NCBI RefSeq assembly: GCF_900090235.1
Contig: NZ_LT607750.1
Span: 2,864,501-2,928,500, forward strand
DNA: 64,000 nucleotides
Direction of reading: 5' to 3'
From: Micromonospora echinaurantiaca
GTDB lineage: Bacteria > Actinomycetota > Actinomycetes > Mycobacteriales > Micromonosporaceae
Below, piece after piece: positions 8,403 through 16,991 of this stretch (its first letter is position 1; the number at the start of each line of letters is the position of its first letter). The translations under genes and the position numbers were made by a program. Under the pieces are notes generated by a model, which searched no databases, had not been told where the DNA came from, and saw only the letters and a program-made list of their open reading frames with translations.

Positions 8403-9452
8403 GTGCCGACGACAGACGTGATCACCAGCGCCGACCTCGCCGAACTGCGCCGCTCGGCGCTCGGGACGGCCAATCCGCTCGGCGTCGCCGCCGAGCTCGC
8501 CGAGGCGGTGGAGCAGGGCCGGCTGGCGGATCCGGCGGACGCCGGGGACGCGCTGGCCCTGGCCGCCGAGATCGCCGAGATCCGGGCGCGGCTGGATGCC
8601 GCACTCCGGTACGCCGATCGGGCGGTGGCCGCGTACCCGTCCCGGGACGACCCGCGGGCCGGCATCGCCCGGGCGCTGCGGGCCCGGATCCTGTTCCGCG
8701 CCGGCGGTCGCGAGGACGAGGCGATGGCCGAACTCACCGCGCTGCGCCCGCTGCTGACCGAACAGCCGGACGCCCCCGCGTACGTCAGCGCGGCGTTGGA
8801 CGCCGGCGGCCGCACCGCGGTGGCCGAGGAGTGGCTGAGCGCGGCGGTCGACACCCTGCTCGGCGAGCGCGCCACCGCGGCCGAACCGGCCGCCTCGACC
8901 GCGGCCGCCGCCGAGGCGGCGCTGGAGGTCGGCCCGCCGGAGGCGCCCGGCGTGCTGTTCTTCCTGCTGCAACAGCGGCACCGGGTGCGCCGGGACCTCA
9001 ACCTGCCGCACGACCGCAACGACGACCTCGCCGACCGGCTGGAGGCCCGGCTGGTCCGCCGGGCCCAGGAGCGGCAGGCCGCCGAGCCCGACCTGCTCTT
9101 CTGGCCCCGGGCCGAGTTCGACCGACTCCTCACCGAGCAGTCGGCGCTGACCGAGGCGTACGGGCCGGACTGGGACGCGCACCGGGCCCGGCTGGAGAAG
9201 CAGCTGGTGCGGCTGACCGGGGCCGGCCGTACCGGGTTGCACGTGCTCGCCGGGTCGGTGGACGGGCTGGTCGGCTACGCCGGCCGGCACGACGGGGACC
9301 CGGCCGACCCGGAGATCCGGGCCGGTTACGCGCGCGAGCTGGCGGCCCGTCCGGCGGCGCGGATCCCCTGGCCGCCGGAGCGCAACGACGCCTGCTGGTG
9401 CGGCTCGGGCAGCAAGTACAAGAAATGCTGCCTGCCGCGCTCCCGCGGCTGA
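8403..9452 (+). CDS. SEC-C motif protein with helical repeats
   Basis: 349 aa. The C terminus (residues ~325-345) carries the zinc-binding SEC-C pattern NDACWCGSGSKYKKCC (CxC...CC), as at the end of SecA and in many stand-alone proteins. The preceding ~320 residues are Ala/Glu/Arg-rich helices resembling TPR-like repeats (ALRYADRAVAAYPSRDDPRAGIARAL). GTG 8403 is preferred over a GTG at 8358 because TACCGT (8391-8396) sits exactly 6 nt before it, matching leaderless starts elsewhere in this window. Function unknown; SEC-C proteins are often linked to SecB or ribosome interactions. Confidence 0.72.
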   Translation: MPTTDVITSADLAELRRSALGTANPLGVAAELAEAVEQGRLADPADAGDALALAAEIAEIRARLDAALRYADRAVAAYPSRDDPRAGIARALRARILFRAGGREDEAMAELTALRPLLTEQPDAPAYVSAALDAGGRTAVAEEWLSAAVDTLLGERATAAEPAASTAAAAEAALEVGPPEAPGVLFFLLQQRHRVRRDLNLPHDRNDDLADRLEARLVRRAQERQAAEPDLLFWPRAEFDRLLTEQSALTEAYGPDWDAHRARLEKQLVRLTGAGRTGLHVLAGSVDGLVGYAGRHDGDPADPEIRAGYARELAARPAARIPWPPERNDACWCGSGSKYKKCCLPRSRG

Positions 9453-9476
9453 GCCGCCGGGCCGCGGGTCGGCGGC

Positions 9477-10337
9477 TCAGCTGTTGGGCGCGGCGAGCAG
9501 CCGGAGGAAGTGCTCGACGGTCTCCGCCATCGCGGTCCGGCCCAGCGACAGGTACGCCCGCGGGTCGGCGCCGCGGGGATCGTCGGCGAGGCGGGCCCGG
9601 ACGGCCGTGGTGAACGCGACGTTCAGCGCGGTGCCGATGTTGATCTTCACGATGCCGCCGGCCGCCGCCTGGGCGAGGTCGGCGTCGGAGACGCCCGACG
9701 AGCCGTGCAGCACCAGCGGCACGTCGACCGCGCCGCGGAGCTTGGCGATCAGCGCGTGGTCGAGGGTCGCGGTGCGGGTGGTCATGGCGTGCCGGCTGCC
9801 GACCGCCACGGCGAGCGCGTCCACCCGGGTCGCCGCCACGTACGCCGCCGCCTGACCGGGGTCGGTGCGGGCGCCGGGCGCGTGGGCGTCCAACGGCGCC
9901 TCGCCGTCCTTGCCGCCGATCCAGCCCAGCTCGGCCTCGATCCAGAGCCCGCGTTCGTGGGCCCAGTCGGCGGCCCGCCGGGTCGCCTCGACGTTGGCCG
10001 CGTAGGGCAGCCCCGCCGCGTCGTACATCACCGAACTCACCCCGGCGTCGGCGGCCTGGCGCAACAGTCCCTCGTCGCGCACGTGGTCCAGGTGCAGCGC
10101 GACGTCGACGGCGGCGGTCCGGGCCACCTCGGCGGCCGCCCGGGCGATCGGCAGCACCCGGCCGCCGTGGTACTTCACCGCGTTCTCGCTGATCTGCAGG
10201 ATGGCCGGGGCGCCGACCCGCTCCGCCGCGTCCACCACGGCCTCGGCGTGTTCGAGGGTGATGACGTTGAAGGCGCAGGCCGCGTGGCCGGCGCGGGCGG
10301 CCCGCGCGACGAGGTCGGCGGTGGCGGACAGGGGCAT
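9477..10337 (-). CDS. Class II fructose/tagatose-bisphosphate aldolase family protein
   Basis: 286 aa. Zinc and active-site signatures of the FbaA/GatY/KbaY family are visible: CAFNVITLEHAEAVV near the N terminus, the HLDH zinc motif in VALHLDHVRDE, VPLVLHGSSGV, and the phosphate-binding GGIVKINIGTALN. It is shorter than FbaA of respiratory actinobacteria (~340 aa) and closest in layout to KbaY/GatY-type ketose-bisphosphate aldolases. It lies 11 bp downstream of a PfkB kinase gene on the same strand, so the two would phosphorylate and then cleave a ketose phosphate in the cytoplasm. Which epimer is used cannot be read from sequence. Confidence 0.87.
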   Translation of the reverse strand: MPLSATADLVARAARAGHAACAFNVITLEHAEAVVDAAERVGAPAILQISENAVKYHGGRVLPIARAAAEVARTAAVDVALHLDHVRDEGLLRQAADAGVSSVMYDAAGLPYAANVEATRRAADWAHERGLWIEAELGWIGGKDGEAPLDAHAPGARTDPGQAAAYVAATRVDALAVAVGSRHAMTTRTATLDHALIAKLRGAVDVPLVLHGSSGVSDADLAQAAAGGIVKINIGTALNVAFTTAVRARLADDPRGADPRAYLSLGRTAMAETVEHFLRLLAAPNS

Positions 10338-10348
10338 GGCGAACTCCG

Positions 10349-11281
10349 TCAGCTGGGGTGGGGCGTCGGCGTGCGGGATCCGGCCGGCCGGGGGGCGAGC
10401 CGGTGGTAGGTGTCGGCGTCGAACTGGCCGGCGCGGGGCGCCTTCACCGTGGCGGTGGAGAGCGCCACCGCGTCCGCCAGCCGGTGCGGCCACGACGTTC
10501 CGGTGTGGATGCCGGCCGCGATCGCGGCGACGACCGAGTCGCCGGCGCCGGTCGGGTTGCCGGCCAGCGGCGCCGGCGGTTCGGCACGGAAGGTGCCGTC
10601 GGGGGTGACGGCGAGCAGGCCCGCCGGGCCCAGCGAGGCCACCACCGCCCGCGCCCCCGCCGCACGCAGCGCCTCGGCGGCGGCGAGCGGGTCGGGCAGG
10701 CCGGTCGCCTCCGCCAGTTCGGAGGCGTTGGGCTTGATCACGTCTGGGCCGGCCGCGACGCCGGCGCGCAGCGGCGGTCCGGCCGCGTCCAGGATCACCG
10801 GCACGCCGGCCCGCGCGGCGGCGCCGGCCAGTTGGGCGTACGCCGTGTCGGGCAGCCCGGGCGGCAGGCTGCCGGAGAGGACCAGCACGGACGCGCCGGT
10901 GAGCAGTCGGTGCACCTGCTCGCGGAGCGCCTGCCACTCCGCGCCGGACACCGCCGGGCCGGCCTCGTTGAAGACGGTGGCGTCGCCGCTGCCGAGGTCG
11001 ACGACGGTGAACGTGCGCCGGCTCTCTCCGGCGGTGTCGACCAGCCGGTGGGCGATGCCGTGGCGGTCGAGGTCGGCGGCGACGGCGGCGCCGGTGAGGC
11101 CGCCGCGGAACGCCACGGCGACGGTGGGTAGCCCCAGCGCGTGCAGGACGCGGGCGACGTTGACGCCCTTGCCGCCGGCCTGGGCGGCGACGTCGGTGAC
11201 CCGGTGGCTGCTGTGCGGCACCAGCGACGCGACGGTGTGGGTGATGTCGAGCGCGGGGTTCAGCGTGACCGTGACGATCAT
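10349..11281 (-). CDS. PfkB-family hexose-phosphate kinase (1-phosphofructokinase/tagatose-6-phosphate kinase type)
   Basis: 310 aa. It opens with TVTLNPALDITHTV and GGKGVNVARVLHALG, the family signature of the FruK/LacC branch, and has the C-terminal PfkB signature NPTGAGDSVVA with the catalytic Asp and anion hole. ATP-dependent phosphorylation of fructose 1-phosphate or tagatose 6-phosphate to a bisphosphate is the usual role. It is first gene of the kinase-aldolase operon. A degenerate copy of the 18-bp palindrome (11336-11353) lies ~55 bp upstream and a good copy at 11462-11479 lies between it and the divergent propeller gene, so the operon probably belongs to the propeller regulon. Confidence 0.88.
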   Translation of the reverse strand: MIVTVTLNPALDITHTVASLVPHSSHRVTDVAAQAGGKGVNVARVLHALGLPTVAVAFRGGLTGAAVAADLDRHGIAHRLVDTAGESRRTFTVVDLGSGDATVFNEAGPAVSGAEWQALREQVHRLLTGASVLVLSGSLPPGLPDTAYAQLAGAAARAGVPVILDAAGPPLRAGVAAGPDVIKPNASELAEATGLPDPLAAAEALRAAGARAVVASLGPAGLLAVTPDGTFRAEPPAPLAGNPTGAGDSVVAAIAAGIHTGTSWPHRLADAVALSTATVKAPRAGQFDADTYHRLAPRPAGSRTPTPHPS

Positions 11282-11335
11282 GCCGTCGCCCGGCGCGCCG
11301 TGTCAGGGTGCCGCATGACCCCTCCCAGTTCCCGC

Positions 11336-11353
11336 ATTGGGGCTGGACCGTAA
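11336..11353 (-). promoter_or_regulatory. Degenerate copy of the regulon palindrome (kinase-aldolase operon)
   Basis: ATTGGGGCTGGACCGTAA. The right half matches the consensus TTACGGTCNTGACCGTAA exactly over GACCGTAA; the left half is poor. It lies 54 bp upstream of the kinase start. Confidence 0.45.
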
Positions 11354-11461
11354 TACGGGAACCGGCCCGCTGGCAACTGCCGGTGGCGGCGGTCGCCGCG
11401 GATCGGGTCGCCACCGGCGCCGGGGCCGGGACCGACCCTTGACGGTCCACTTCGGCAATCA

Positions 11462-11479
11462 TTAAGGTCCGGGCCGTAA
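11462..11479 (+). promoter_or_regulatory. Regulon palindrome in front of propeller A
   Basis: TTAAGGTCCGGGCCGTAA, flanked as ATTA...TAAT so that the dyad extends to 20 bp. It ends 24 bp before the propeller start codon, a position suited to blocking transcription. Confidence 0.7.
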
Positions 11480-11503
11480 TGACGCGGATGAACGGAGACC
11501 ACG

Positions 11504-13465
11504 ATGCCCCTCAGCCGTCGATCACTCCTCGCTGGTAGCTGCCTCACCGGCGCTGCCCTGGCGGTGGGCCACGGATCCCTCGCCACGCCGGCGTTCGCGC
11601 AGGACGACGAGCCGCTCACCCCGACCAGTTTCGGTCCGGCGTCGTTGACCGCCGCCGTCCGCGGCGCCGCCGTCATCGGCGACAGCGTCTTCGTCACCTC
11701 CCGGTTCAACACGCCGGAGGGGAAGATGCGGCTGGGCGAGTTCGACGTCAACACCGGCGAGATGCGCAGCATCGACGACCTGGCCATCCCGAGCAACGGT
11801 GGGCAGAAGCTCGCCGCCGACGGCCGGTACGTCTACATCGGCCCGGCCGGCAGCGCGTACGTCCACCGGTTCGACCCGCAGACCAAGGAGCTGGTGGCCT
11901 GGGCGCGAGCCGGTGGCAGCACCACCTGGTACTACGACATGGTCGTGCACGGCGAGCACCTCTACCTCGGCACGTACCCCGACTGCACGGTCAAGCGGGT
12001 CCGGCTGGCCGACGCGACCGTCGAGACGTACGGGCGCATCTCGACCTCGCAGTACGCGGCGGCCGTGGCGGTCGACGACGAGTACGTCTACGGCGGCTCG
12101 GCCGCGCCCGGCAGTCTGCTGGTCTGGCCGAAGGCCGGCGGCGCCCCGACCGACCTGACCGCGCACCTCAGCGCCTCCCCGGTCGGCATCCTCGACCTGG
12201 TGGTCAACGACGGGGTCATCTACGTGGCCAGCGGCCGGCAGCTGATCTCGTTCCGCCGCGACGGCTCCGGCCGGGTCTCCCGGGACATCCCGGCCGAGGA
12301 CCGCTACATCGACCAGCTGACCGTCGGTGGCGACGGCAAGGTGTACGCGCTGACCCGGCTCACCACGAACCTGTACGAGGTGACCGCAGACGCTCTGGTC
12401 CGGGTCGGCAAGCCGCTCGCCGACGTGGAGAACCAGCTCCTCGCCCCGCTGCCCGGCGGCGCCCTGCTCGGCGTGAGCGGCCTCGGACACGTGTGGCGGG
12501 CGACGCCGAACGGCGCGGCCACCGTGTGGCAGACCGCCACCCGCGGCTTCGGCTACCCGGAGACCATCCAGTCGATGCTGCGGCACACCCGCAACACCGT
12601 CTGGGTGGGTGGCCACTACGCGATGACCGTGCACCGCCCGGAGGCCGGCACCAGCCAGCGGTTCGACGTCAACGGCGAGGTCAAGGCGATGGCCGAGGGG
12701 AAGGCCGGCACCGTCTACGCGGGCCTCTACCCGAGCACCCAGATCGTGGCGATCGACCCGGACAGCTTCGCCGTCACCGTGCTGGGGCTGCTCGGCAACG
12801 AGCAGCTGCGCACCAAGCGGATCCACGTCGACCGACCGCGCAACCAGCTGATCGTCGCGTCCAGTCCGCAGACCACCAAGCACACCGGGGCGCTGACCTT
12901 CATCGACCTGTCCGACAACACCGTCGACTCGCACCGGGAGTTCCTGCCCGAGCAGAGCGTGATGGACGTGGTGGTGCAGGGCACCACGGCGTACCTCGCC
13001 GGTGACACCTACGGCGAGGGCACCAGCGGGCCGATCCGCAGGACCGCGCAGGTGGCGGCCGTCGACATCGTCACCCGCAAGTTGCTCTGGCGCGAGGAGA
13101 TCAAGCCGGACTGGCAGTCGTACGAGAGCTTGCACGTGGTCGGCAACCTGCTCTACGCGATGGGCCGCCGCCCGCGCGGGGCCTGGTTCGCCTACGACCT
13201 GACCACCCGCACCATCGTGATGGAGGGTGACCTCGGCGGGTACGGCCAGTTCAACGGCGTCGACGGGCGGGTGTTCTCCTGGGTGCACTGGACCAACGAC
13301 ATCTGTGAGCTGCCGACCGTGCCGGGCGGCGAGGTGACCACGCTCTACGACAACGTGCCGCGCGGCTGGTACAACAACCCGGCGTTCAACTTCACCCCGG
13401 ACGGCAAGGCGACCTGGGGCATGCTCGGCATGGACCTGGCCCGCTTCCCACTGCCCAGGAGGTAG
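11504..13465 (+). CDS. Secreted beta-propeller protein A (Tat signal)
   Basis: 653 aa. The N terminus has a Tat signal: SRRSLLAG (R5-R6), hydrophobic stretch, cut near AFA-QDD. The mature protein is ~14 short repeats of propeller type, with blocks such as DGRYVYIGPAGSAYVHRFDPQT, GEHLYLGTYPDCTVKRV and DEYVYGGSAAPGSLLVW. Near residue 465-500 it carries a block shared by all six propellers of this window: G(A/T)L..(Y/I)D, then an Arg, then a Gln, followed by a GDTYGEG-type loop. Closest relative here is propeller F (47132). No known hydrolase or lyase motif is seen. I infer an extracellular glycan-binding or glycan-cleaving role from the regulon. SD GGAG is at 11494-11497. Confidence 0.75.
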   Translation: MPLSRRSLLAGSCLTGAALAVGHGSLATPAFAQDDEPLTPTSFGPASLTAAVRGAAVIGDSVFVTSRFNTPEGKMRLGEFDVNTGEMRSIDDLAIPSNGGQKLAADGRYVYIGPAGSAYVHRFDPQTKELVAWARAGGSTTWYYDMVVHGEHLYLGTYPDCTVKRVRLADATVETYGRISTSQYAAAVAVDDEYVYGGSAAPGSLLVWPKAGGAPTDLTAHLSASPVGILDLVVNDGVIYVASGRQLISFRRDGSGRVSRDIPAEDRYIDQLTVGGDGKVYALTRLTTNLYEVTADALVRVGKPLADVENQLLAPLPGGALLGVSGLGHVWRATPNGAATVWQTATRGFGYPETIQSMLRHTRNTVWVGGHYAMTVHRPEAGTSQRFDVNGEVKAMAEGKAGTVYAGLYPSTQIVAIDPDSFAVTVLGLLGNEQLRTKRIHVDRPRNQLIVASSPQTTKHTGALTFIDLSDNTVDSHREFLPEQSVMDVVVQGTTAYLAGDTYGEGTSGPIRRTAQVAAVDIVTRKLLWREEIKPDWQSYESLHVVGNLLYAMGRRPRGAWFAYDLTTRTIVMEGDLGGYGQFNGVDGRVFSWVHWTNDICELPTVPGGEVTTLYDNVPRGWYNNPAFNFTPDGKATWGMLGMDLARFPLPRR

Positions 13466-13489
13466 CCCCGCAGGCGGAGCGGCCGACCC

Positions 13490-13539
13490 GGGCCTCGTCG
13501 TGCGTCGGGGGTTCGCATTCCCGTCGGACGGCGAGGCCC
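13490..13539. terminator. Hairpin between convergent propeller A and LAL regulator
   Basis: Inverted repeat GGGCCTCGTCG (13490-13500) / CGGCGAGGCCC (13529-13539) with one G-T type mismatch, 24 bp after the propeller stop. Confidence 0.5.
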
Positions 13540-13642
13540 GCCGGTCCGTCCGCCTCGGCACCCGGCGCCCCGGGACGTCGGCTACCGGCGGGCCGGCGGA
13601 TGCCAGGGCGTGGTGCCACCACGTCAAGGGCCGCCGGGAGCA

Positions 13643-16327
13643 TCAGTCCGGCGCCGACGAGGGCCGGGCGATATCGGCCAGCTGGGCCCGGGAGCTGACG
13701 CCCAGCTTGGGAAACGCCTTGTAGAGGTGGTAGCCGACGGTCCGCGGGCTGAGAAAGAGCTGGGCGGCGATGTCGCGATTGGAGGCGCCGTCGGCGGCCA
13801 GCCGCACGACCTGGCGTTCCTGGGGGGTGAGCACGCTGAGTGGGTCGCCGGCCCGGCGCGGCGCCGCCGGCACGTCCCCCGTCGCGCGCAGCTCCACGCG
13901 GGCGCGTTCGGCCCACAGTTCCGAGCCGAGCCGGTCGAAGGTCTCCAGTGCGGCGCGCAGCTGCTCCCGGGCGTCCGCCCGCCGCCGTGCCCGCCGCAGC
14001 CACTCGCCATAGGCGAGCTGCGTCCTCGCCTTCTCGTACGGCTGAGCGTCATCGTGACGGCGTAGGGCGTGGGCGAAGTGCGCTTCGTCCCCTTCGACGA
14101 GAGCGCGGCAGCGCAGGGCGACGGCGTCCGACGATGGTTGACGGACGTGCCGCGCCCAGTCCAGGTAGCGGGCGAGCGGCTCCGTGGCCCGCTCCGGCCT
14201 GCCGCTGCGGATGGCCGCCTCGACCTGGTCCGCGGCGGAGATGGTGGCGATGCCGGTCGGTGGGATGGCGGCCAGCTGCTGGAGGGCGGCCTCCGCACGG
14301 CCCAGGCCGAGCTCGAGCAGTCCAAGCGCCCAGCGTCCGATGGCCGCCGCCAGCACCAGCCCTTGGTTGCCGGCTCGGGCCACCCCTTCCTCGGCCTTCG
14401 CGCGGCACTCCTGCGCGGCCCCCTGGTGCGCGAGCACCCAGGCGAGCGAGCACGTGAGGTGGGCGATCCGGTGCTCGTGGCCCAGGTCTGTCGCCAGCCG
14501 CAGCCCCGCGTCCAGGGCAGCCCTGGCCTCGCCGTACCGGCAGAGCCACCCGTGCGCGAGCCCCTGATTCTCGAGCGCGAAGGCGAGCCAGCCGATCATC
14601 CCGCTCTTCCGGCAGTCCGCCACGATGCCTTCGGCGATCTCCTCGCCGCGGGCGGCACGGCCCAGCGGGAAGCAGAGCATGGCGGTGAAGGTTCGTCCCG
14701 GCACCCCCAGCCCGGTGACCGCTGACATCTCGACCGCCTCGCTCATGAGCGTGATCCCACCGCCGGTGTCACCGGTCAACAGGCGGGTCAGCCCGAGCGC
14801 CCCGCTGACCAGCGGCGAGCTGACCGCCGGGAGCTCGCGGAGGCTCACGGCGGCTTCCTCCGCCAACCGGACGTCACCGGCGAACCAGGCGCAGCGGATG
14901 GCCTCCACCAGCAGCCAGGTGGCCTGCTCGGCGGAGTTGGCCGCCACGCGTGGAACGCCGTCCATGATGATCCGGCCCGCCGCGAGCGGCGTGCCCAACT
15001 CGAATTCGCGATGGGCGCGTACCTGGATCAACGCGGTGAGCAGGTCGGGGTCGTTGGCGTCGGGCGTGGCGCTGTCCGCGAGCGCGGCGGCGCGCCCCAT
15101 CAGCCCGGCGTCACTCGCGGCCAACGCGGCGTTGGCCAATCGGCTGGACCGTCGTACCGGATCGGCGCTGAGCTCGGCGGCTCGCTCGTAGGCGGCCGCC
15201 ACCGCCGCGTGGCCGCCGCGGGTGCGTGCCCGCTCCGCCGCTTCCTCCAACTCCCGTGCGACGTCCTCGTCGGGACCGAGCGCGGCGGCGGCCAGGTGCC
15301 ACGCCCGCCGGTCGGCCGCGTCGATCAGCGTCGAACCGGTGAGCGCGCCGGCGAGCGCTCGATGCACGGCAAGCCGCCGGGTGACCGGCGCGCTCTGGTA
15401 GGCGGCGGCCCTGATCAGGGGATGACGGAAACCGATGGTCGTTCCCCTGACCTCGATCAGTCGGCTTCGCTCGGCCGCCTCCAGGCCGTGGAGCGAGGCA
15501 CCCGCACCCACCAGCGTTCCGAGCTCGCCGGAGCCGTCGGCCGCCGCGATCAGCAGCGCGGTCCGTGCGGACTCGGGAAGCTCGGCGATCTGTGCCTGGA
15601 AAGCCTCTTGGACACGATCGGCGACCGGCATCGCACCCACCGGCGACAGGCGTCCCGCCCGCTGTTCGGCGCTGAGCGCGGCGGGCAGTTCGATGAGCGC
15701 CAGGGGGTTGCCGTCCGACTCCTCGATGAGACGGTCTCGCACCTGCGGGGGAAGATCGGCGGGGAGCAGGGCGGCGGCGGCCGCGCTGTCCAGACCGCCG
15801 AGCCGAAGCTCGGGCAGCCCTGCGGCCTGGAAACCCGCGCGGGCGGCGAAGATCATGACGATGCCTTCGACCTCGAGGCGGCGGGCGGCGAACACCAGCG
15901 CGTCCATCGACGCCCGGTCGAGCCACTGTGCGTCATCGATGAGGCAGAGCAACACGCCGTCCCCCGCGAGCTCGGAGAGCAGGCTCAGCGTGGCCAGCCC
16001 GACCAGGAACCGGCTTTCCGGGGCGGTGTCGCCCAACCCGAGGGCACCCTTGAGTGCGCTGGCCTGCACGTCGGGCAGTGCGGGGATCCGGTCGAGCCCG
16101 GCGCGCAGCAGGTGGTGGAGTGCGGCGAAGGGCAGCGTGGCCTCGGACTCGATGCCGACGCCGCGCAACACCCGCATGCCCGCTGCCGACCCGGCGGCGT
16201 GGTTGAGGAGCGCGGACTTCCCGATCCCCGCTGGGCCGCGAATGACCAGGGTCCCGCTCTGGCCGGTCCGGGCTGCCGCAAGGAGCCGTTCGATCTCCGC
16301 CTGTTCGCCAGCTCGTCCGTGCAGCAC
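13643..16327 (-). CDS. LAL-type LuxR-family transcriptional regulator
   Basis: 894 aa. An N-terminal AAA/STAND ATPase has Walker A GPAGIGKS (31-38) and a Walker B-like LLCLIDDAQWLD (~125-137); a long helical TPR-like middle follows; the C terminus (~832-885) is a LuxR HTH with LTPQERQVVRLAADGASNRDIAAQLFLSPRTVGYHL. Large ATP-binding LuxR regulators of this type are usually activators. GTG 16327 is preceded at exactly 6 nt by TAGGTT (complement of 16334-16339), the same hexamer and spacing as at 4985, so it is probably leaderless. It is divergent from a small membrane protein gene, the likely target (inference). Confidence 0.92.
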   Translation of the reverse strand: MLHGRAGEQAEIERLLAAARTGQSGTLVIRGPAGIGKSALLNHAAGSAAGMRVLRGVGIESEATLPFAALHHLLRAGLDRIPALPDVQASALKGALGLGDTAPESRFLVGLATLSLLSELAGDGVLLCLIDDAQWLDRASMDALVFAARRLEVEGIVMIFAARAGFQAAGLPELRLGGLDSAAAAALLPADLPPQVRDRLIEESDGNPLALIELPAALSAEQRAGRLSPVGAMPVADRVQEAFQAQIAELPESARTALLIAAADGSGELGTLVGAGASLHGLEAAERSRLIEVRGTTIGFRHPLIRAAAYQSAPVTRRLAVHRALAGALTGSTLIDAADRRAWHLAAAALGPDEDVARELEEAAERARTRGGHAAVAAAYERAAELSADPVRRSSRLANAALAASDAGLMGRAAALADSATPDANDPDLLTALIQVRAHREFELGTPLAAGRIIMDGVPRVAANSAEQATWLLVEAIRCAWFAGDVRLAEEAAVSLRELPAVSSPLVSGALGLTRLLTGDTGGGITLMSEAVEMSAVTGLGVPGRTFTAMLCFPLGRAARGEEIAEGIVADCRKSGMIGWLAFALENQGLAHGWLCRYGEARAALDAGLRLATDLGHEHRIAHLTCSLAWVLAHQGAAQECRAKAEEGVARAGNQGLVLAAAIGRWALGLLELGLGRAEAALQQLAAIPPTGIATISAADQVEAAIRSGRPERATEPLARYLDWARHVRQPSSDAVALRCRALVEGDEAHFAHALRRHDDAQPYEKARTQLAYGEWLRRARRRADAREQLRAALETFDRLGSELWAERARVELRATGDVPAAPRRAGDPLSVLTPQERQVVRLAADGASNRDIAAQLFLSPRTVGYHLYKAFPKLGVSSRAQLADIARPSSAPD

Positions 16328-16424
16328 GTCAGGAACCTACCGTCACGATGACGGATTCGGCCCGGGGCCGGACCTTCATAGCGTCGAGGTCACACGACGT
16401 CAGCACTACGAAGGGAACTCCGCA

Positions 16425-16835
16425 ATGGCCACCATCGCGAGCACCGTGACGACCGCGGCCGACGCCAAGTTGCTCCGCTTCGCCCTCAAGCAGGACGCGA
16501 CCGGCTCGGGCGCCAACGGCGTCCTCTACGTCCTCGCGGCGGCGATCTTCGGCGAGCTGTTCGGCCTGCCCGCCGCCTTGCTCTACCCGGTCGGCGCGTT
16601 CCTGGTCGCCTTCGCCGCCGCCCTGTTCTTCCTCGCCTCGCGGCCGAGGGTCAGCAGGGCCGCCGTGGGCGTCGTGATGGCCGTCAACATCGCCTGGGTG
16701 GTCGCGAGCGCCGAGCTGCTCATCGCCGGTTGGTTCCCGTTGACCGGCCTCGGCACCGCACTGGTGATCGCACAGGCGGTCGTGGTCACTGGTTTCACCG
16801 GCCTGCAGTTCGCCGGTCTTCGCAGGACCGCCTGA
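16425..16835 (+). CDS. Small four-helix integral membrane protein
   Basis: 136 aa from ATG 16425 with AAGGGA ~10 nt upstream. Four hydrophobic segments are visible: ~28-48 (GVLYVLAAAIFGELFGL), ~52-72 (VGAFLVAFAAALFFLA), ~80-103 (AAVGVVMAVNIAWVVASAELLI) and ~108-130 (GTALVIAQAVVVTGFTGLQF). No catalytic or transporter motif is recognised. It is a conserved-looking actinobacterial hypothetical type. Being divergent from the LAL regulator and standing alone, it may be that regulator's target. Confidence 0.7.
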   Translation: MATIASTVTTAADAKLLRFALKQDATGSGANGVLYVLAAAIFGELFGLPAALLYPVGAFLVAFAAALFFLASRPRVSRAAVGVVMAVNIAWVVASAELLIAGWFPLTGLGTALVIAQAVVVTGFTGLQFAGLRRTA

Positions 16836-16991
16836 ACGACCGACCGGGTCGCCCCGCGACCGGAACCGCTGGATTGGAATTGGCGCAGGATGGCCGTCCC
16901 CGACCGGGCGGCCACCCTGCCCCTGTCCGGCGGGGACAGGCGCGAGGCGCCCGCGCCCGCAACTCGGGAGCCGGGTGCCGCCATCCGCGTT